Source: Gelatoporia subvermispora B (Eukaryota > Basidiomycota > Agaricomycetes > Polyporales > Gelatoporiaceae). From it: a stretch of 64,000 nt of DNA. Every line of letters begins with the position of its first letter. Positions within the stretch are counted from its first letter, which is position 1. A program made the position numbers and the translations under genes. Where the stretch lies: the NCBI GenBank assembly GCA_000320605.2, contig KB445805.1, positions 843,430 to 907,429 of the forward strand, in the 5' to 3' direction. The notes beneath the pieces were generated by a model, which ran no database searches, was not told the DNA's origin, and saw nothing but the letters and a program-made list of their open reading frames with translations. Below, one piece after another: positions 59,612 to 64,000 of this stretch.

Positions 59612-61638
59612 TCAGCGCAACTTGTACTCGCAGTAATGGCCCATCTTGGTACACCTCCTGAAAGTTTTCTCGTGTAAGTCTCATCATCAGATCATCAAGG
59701 AAAGAAGGTCATGTGCTTAGGTCACAGTGAAACGCGCCACCGGACGACTCGATACTCACTTGCATCTACTCATTCTCCCGTCGATTGACAACCGATTGTT
59801 GCATTTAACCTTGCGTATATGACATCGCACACAGGCTTGAGCAGACTTGGTGATGGGTTGTAATCCACTCGGCATACACTGCACCTCCATTTGGTTGCAA
59901 CGTCTGAGTCAAAGGAATGGTCAACTTCGATTCGGTGAGAGCGAACCAAACGAATGCGTCGGGCTTAGGTGTGTCGTTGACTTCACTCACATGCATGTCC
60001 CAGACTCATCCATGTTGCACCTGTAGCGATACTCGCGGCAGCGAAGACATGATGGCCATACGATGACTTCGCTTGCTTGTTGGGGAAGCCACCACTCGTC
60101 TGGCAGATCAACCCCTGGCTCAAACTCGACCGAAAGGCCAGGCACGTTACCCTCGTGCTCGACTTGGCATGGAAGCGCTACCACGGAGAAATTATGCGAC
60201 GCCTCTCCGTGGCGGAATTCTGAGGTGGGTGCGTCTCCGGTGTGATCCATGAGCTGATCACAGAGCGCAGGCGCTACCTTGACTTCATTTGTCGAGTACA
60301 GCGTGGATCCTAAACACTTTGTCAGACCCTGATGCAAAAGCCTAGCATCATGTGAAACGCACCGCACTCTGTCTCTCGGTTCTGTTCCAGCCCTATAGGT
60401 CTCTTTCCGAGAGCTCTCTCTGACGGCCATCTGTCGAGTGACGTATTGAGACCCCACAGACGCATATATCCACCGGATGCTTGCGCGCCATAGAGTGACG
60501 GGTGGCTGTAGGATCCAGTAACTACCACAAGGCAACTCAGGATACTTACTATTCGAGTGGACCCTGCGAGACGCACCTGAGGACATGGCACGAGTGCCCA
60601 TCGGGGTCGTATATGGTAGCTCATGCCCGAAGAAATTGAGCAGTAGAAGTGGCAAATTATCCAGCTGCGCTGCAACGTACTGTGGGTCGATCGATGAGCT
60701 TAATTATAGGCCGGGGCATAGGCAAAACTGACTATTTGCGGAAAATTGAAATTCCATTGCCAATCTCTCGCATTTGGTACATTTTTGAATGTGCTCTGGT
60801 CTGTAAAAAGCGCATTACCCTAGTCAGTATAATTCTACCTCGCATAGAACGAAAGACATACAATGGCCGTAAGTATTCTGATTCCCCAACCCGGCTAAAA
60901 GTGGGCTGATTGTAGTCGATGATGCAGTACCGGGACCTCCAAAGGTAGGCAAACCGCGCACATCGACGTCGCACGAAGACTCTGCATGACCCCATGAAGT
61001 GATCTCCGCTTCCAAACTTGACCAAATATAGTTTGCATCTTCCGCATGTGGATCACGATGTTGCGTAGGAACCAAAACATTAGACGTCAGTGGCGCCAAT
61101 GAAGCAATCACCGGACACTGAAGATTCTCCAGGATGCCGTCCGGTTCCGTTAGTGACCGGCTGTAGTGAACATCATTCGTAACGCAAATGGAGGACAGTG
61201 GCTTGTGCAGGCCACTGGCGAACTGTGTGACCGAATGTATGTCGAGGAAGCGCTCATAACCATCAATATGTACAGGGAACGACGACGATGCGTTGCAGGG
61301 GATCAGCGTAGTCGACTGTGCCTACGTATCAACCAGGTGTGAGTCAAGGTGCGAAGCGAAGCAATCGACGATCTCACCTCGGCAGCGACCAGAGTTTCTG
61401 TGGTATGTAGCCGACCCGAAGATGGGCCTTGCGGGAGGTCTAAGGCCAGAACGGGGATGCCTTCACCAGTTGGGAGATGAACTTCGTTGGTCACCGGAGA
61501 CCGTTCTCCGGAGAGCTTGAGGTCATCTACCTCCGAGAATATAGAGCGGTGCACATCAGTTACAGTGTGATTTATTGCGAGGTTCGAGGCATCTAAGAGG
61601 TGCGGGTCTTGAGGCAGAAGGAACGGTGGCAACTCCAT
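59612..61638 (-). CDS. Gene C: C-terminal tandem Zn2Cys6 protein, paralogue of B
   Basis: Eight exons (high to low): 61638-61378, 61315-60862, 60800-60733, 60679-60577, 60479-60363, 60309-59991, 59903-59760 and 59657-59612. All are GT-AG and in phase, giving 503 residues. Cluster 1 (Cys422-450) is C-x2-C-x6-C-x7-C-x2-C-x6-C. Cluster 2 (Cys465-498) is C-x2-C-x6-C-x12-C-x2-C-x6-C, with five residues after it. The N-terminus is acidic and Leu/Pro-rich, and residues 90-260 are mixed. The exon with TFKNVPNARDW matches the mini-exon of gene B. A CTATAAA box lies near 61714, about 80 bases before the ATG. All twelve Cys are present. Regulator function is inferred from the domain. Confidence 0.82.
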
Positions 61639-63735
61639 CCTGCAAGCGGTCGTGATAAGAGCTGAGTCAGTCGTGGTAGGATGAAAGAAACCAGCAAACG
61701 TGGCCCGACGCAATTTATAGGAGATCTTTGGCGCTTTCTTCACTGTGGCCCGTCAGTCTCCAAATATTACTCACCGGAATCAGTTTGCTTTACCTAATCT
61801 GGGCCACTAACCATGTCGAGCTCTCTTTGTCCTGCCTATCACGGCAAGTGTACATGCCCATGCTTTCTGCCATATCAAACTTCTTGCACCCTAATTCTGT
61901 TTGAGTTCTTGGCCGAATTAGGCAGATGACATGCTCTTGAAGGTGACCTTGTCAAGACTCGCGCATGAAGAGTTAGCCCAGTTGAAGCCGATTGCGATCG
62001 TTTTCTTGTTCATAAATGTAAATTTGGGACTCGTGATAACCTCTACAGTATACCCAGCTATGTGCCATGGTAGACTTTTTTCGCGTAGCCTCGAGCGAAT
62101 GAGCATTATTTCGCGTCGTGTTGTAGCCACAGCCCACCAACGGGACGCGTCGCGGTCTCGTGACTAAGTGCCGGCATGTCGGCACCGCCACGATTGAGAG
62201 CGAGGTCAGCGACTTATGAGGACTGCCGGCAGACATTCTACATTATCTATGACAATGGAGGACACTCAGAATGCTCTATGTTGTCTGAAGACATGGTGCT
62301 CTTCATAGTATACCGGTGTACACGGACTACGACTTCAACCTGTCTACGACTCTACACCACGACATCTGCTCGTGTCATCATTCCGCATCTCCTGAGATCG
62401 CCTCGAGCTTCACTTACTTGAAAATGCCAGTAAATATTAATGGTGGAATATCCCAGCGTAAAGCTCCCTTGGCGGCAGTTACGATATTGACATCTAGCTG
62501 AAGTACAATATCCGCTAGTATATACTCCTCCCATTTACTGACAGCCAAGCGGCAGATCTCACGTTCTGAAGATAGCATTGCGCGCATGGGAGATTGAGCG
62601 TCGTCCTACAATTGTATGAGGGCGACTGAAAAACAGGCCTTCGCTGAGAGGCAAGGCACCGAACAGTCTGCAGGTTCAAAGGTACCTCCGCTACGCTTCG
62701 CTCCTTGAAGTAGGATTAATTGACTCGTCAAATATTCGGACTGTCCTATAAGACATGTTGAGCGTAATGCCTGGCGTTTTCAAGTAGAACTGCTTACAGA
62801 CAACGATCAAACAACCGAGCGTGCGAGAGACAAGCCGCACGGTGCAGGTGACAGGTGGCATACCAGCCACAGACGCGTCGGGATCTCGTGACCCGACTGT
62901 GGCATCTCGGCACGAGCAGGGCGACACGCCGACAAGGGCGAAGTGCATGGAATGTCCAAGTCAAAGCCTAAGAGAAGGGGGAGTCCTCATCTTCATACTA
63001 TGGTTTCCTTGTCCGACGGGCGACCTCTTCTGCGTTCCTCGAGTCGGGCCGTGAGCTTGCTTTGTTAGCGCGTCATTGAACGCAGAGCATTTGGACTCCT
63101 TCGCCCTCGCAGCAACAACGGCGTAATCATAAAGTAGCACAATCCATTCCACGCCAGGCGCTCTTCATGTCTTGAGCCTTGATGATATTTTGACCGGCTC
63201 TCAGACTCGGAGGAAGCACACATAATGAGCGAGCACGTTGTCTCTTGATGAGCTCGCGATGTCACGCAAATCTGGGCCTTGAAGTTCGTGCTGCCAGAGG
63301 CGGCTCTTGATATGTGCGCCAAACATTAACGTCTTGGCCCACAGTAGATTCTCCGACATTGAGCGGGTAGGACTTGAGCGTTCGGACAAATCACACCGAT
63401 TGATGCAACTTGCTGCAGCTTTGAGTACTTGACGGGCGAGTCTTGTTGGAACTTGAATGAAAACTGTCGCAGGGTTGAGCACTACACGCGGCAAGATAGC
63501 AGACCGTGGAGTGGGAATAGTCCGAACAATGCCTCCACGACTTGAAGACGGGCGTTAGGGTCTTTGGACCCTTCTTGTTGGCTTGACGCATGGCTCGTTG
63601 GTCAGAACGCCCGGGCAGGTGTCCGAACAATGCATCCCGCAACACAGGCCGATACTATAGAATAACAGAACCACGCTCAAGAGAAGCATGCGCAGGCATA
63701 CGTTACGTCAAAATTGGAGTAATATGAGCAGATTA
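61639..63735. other. Intergenic, no supported gene
   Basis: About 2.1 kb between the gene C start and the kinase stop. Several overlapping short frames on both strands show no domain. The part next to 63735 would be kinase 3' UTR. Confidence 0.35.
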
Positions 63736-63932
63736 TTACTGCGACGGGCCTGGGCCTGGGATTATTGTCTCCTGGGAGGAGGTGCGGGCGGCAGAAGCAG
63801 TGTCATTGTGCCCGAAGGTGGACGGAGGGTGCTCCGCGGCCTCAGCGGCGAGCCACGGGTGCCTGAGCGCATTGGCGGTGCTCATTCGGTATTCGGGGTT
63901 CGGCTCGAGCATCTTGGACAAGAAGTGCATCC
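63736..63932 (-). CDS. 3' exon of a Ser/Thr protein kinase, gene runs off the window
   Basis: An acceptor TACTCAG ends at 63933, and the exon reads GMHFLSKMLEPNPEYRMSTANALRHPWL before a short Ser/Pro tail and TAA at 63736. This is the end of the kinase C-lobe (subdomain XI): a KML/R-M-x-x-x-A-L-x-H-P-W-L pattern with the invariant Arg, typical of CAMK-like kinases. The catalytic loop and ATP site must lie beyond 64000, so the exact class cannot be told. Confidence 0.75.
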
Positions 63933-64000
63933 CTGAGTAAGCGACACACGTGTTGGCTCCGTGACAGGCTTCTAGACTGGAAAATTTCTGGAAGAACGCA
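63933..64000 (-). other. Intron and possibly exon end of the kinase gene
   Basis: The 68 bases before the window edge contain the pyrimidine-rich acceptor side of the last kinase intron. The donor is not certain within the window. Confidence 0.45.

Overview
This 64 kb window is nuclear DNA of a filamentous basidiomycete, most likely an Agaricomycete. The evidence is short GT-AG introns of 45-65 bases splitting most genes, a Cps1-type glycosyltransferase, an alpha-ketoglutarate xanthine dioxygenase, and large low-complexity proteins. There are no operons, and I found no CRISPR array, rRNA or convincing tRNA.

Layout. Positions 1-14.1 kb are a gene-poor accessory flank holding members of one unusual protein family (A1, D, E, probably truncated F) among decayed sequence. 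Positions 14.3-48.3 kb form a conserved core: a Snx3/Grd19-like sorting nexin (-), a 1337-residue Arg/Pro-rich disordered protein (-), a GC-rich disordered protein gene (-), about 9 kb with no gene I recognise, a Cps1-type family 2 glycosyltransferase (-), ADE6 (+), the TRAPPII subunit TRS65 (-) and the Hsp110 gene SSE1 (-). From 48.3 to 61.7 kb the accessory style resumes, with a 97-base foldback element, family genes B, A2 and C, and between them a xanthine dioxygenase gene. A protein-kinase 3' exon (-) runs toward the right edge.

The main novelty is the family. I spliced genes A1, A2, B and C by hand in full. Each ends in two complete Zn2Cys6 binuclear clusters in tandem at the C-terminus, whereas this domain is normally single and N-terminal. 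In each cluster a phase-2 intron falls between Cys4 and Cys5. One exon therefore carries Cys5-6 of cluster 1 plus Cys1-4 of cluster 2, and its length is a multiple of three in every copy (153, 153, 150, 144 and 144 bases). Skipping it would give an in-frame protein with one hybrid cluster. Gene E has exactly this arrangement, with a single cluster built across one such intron. A1 and A2 lie in a diverged inverted duplication of about 3.25 kb that brackets the conserved core and includes unusually well conserved promoter DNA.

The core genes serve separate housekeeping roles: endosomal retrieval, Golgi trafficking, purine synthesis, protein folding and polysaccharide synthesis. The two purine genes, ADE6 (synthesis) and the xanthine dioxygenase (breakdown), are about 12 kb apart and I see no shared regulation. 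Splice sites were read by eye with phase bookkeeping; no similarity search or transcript data were available.
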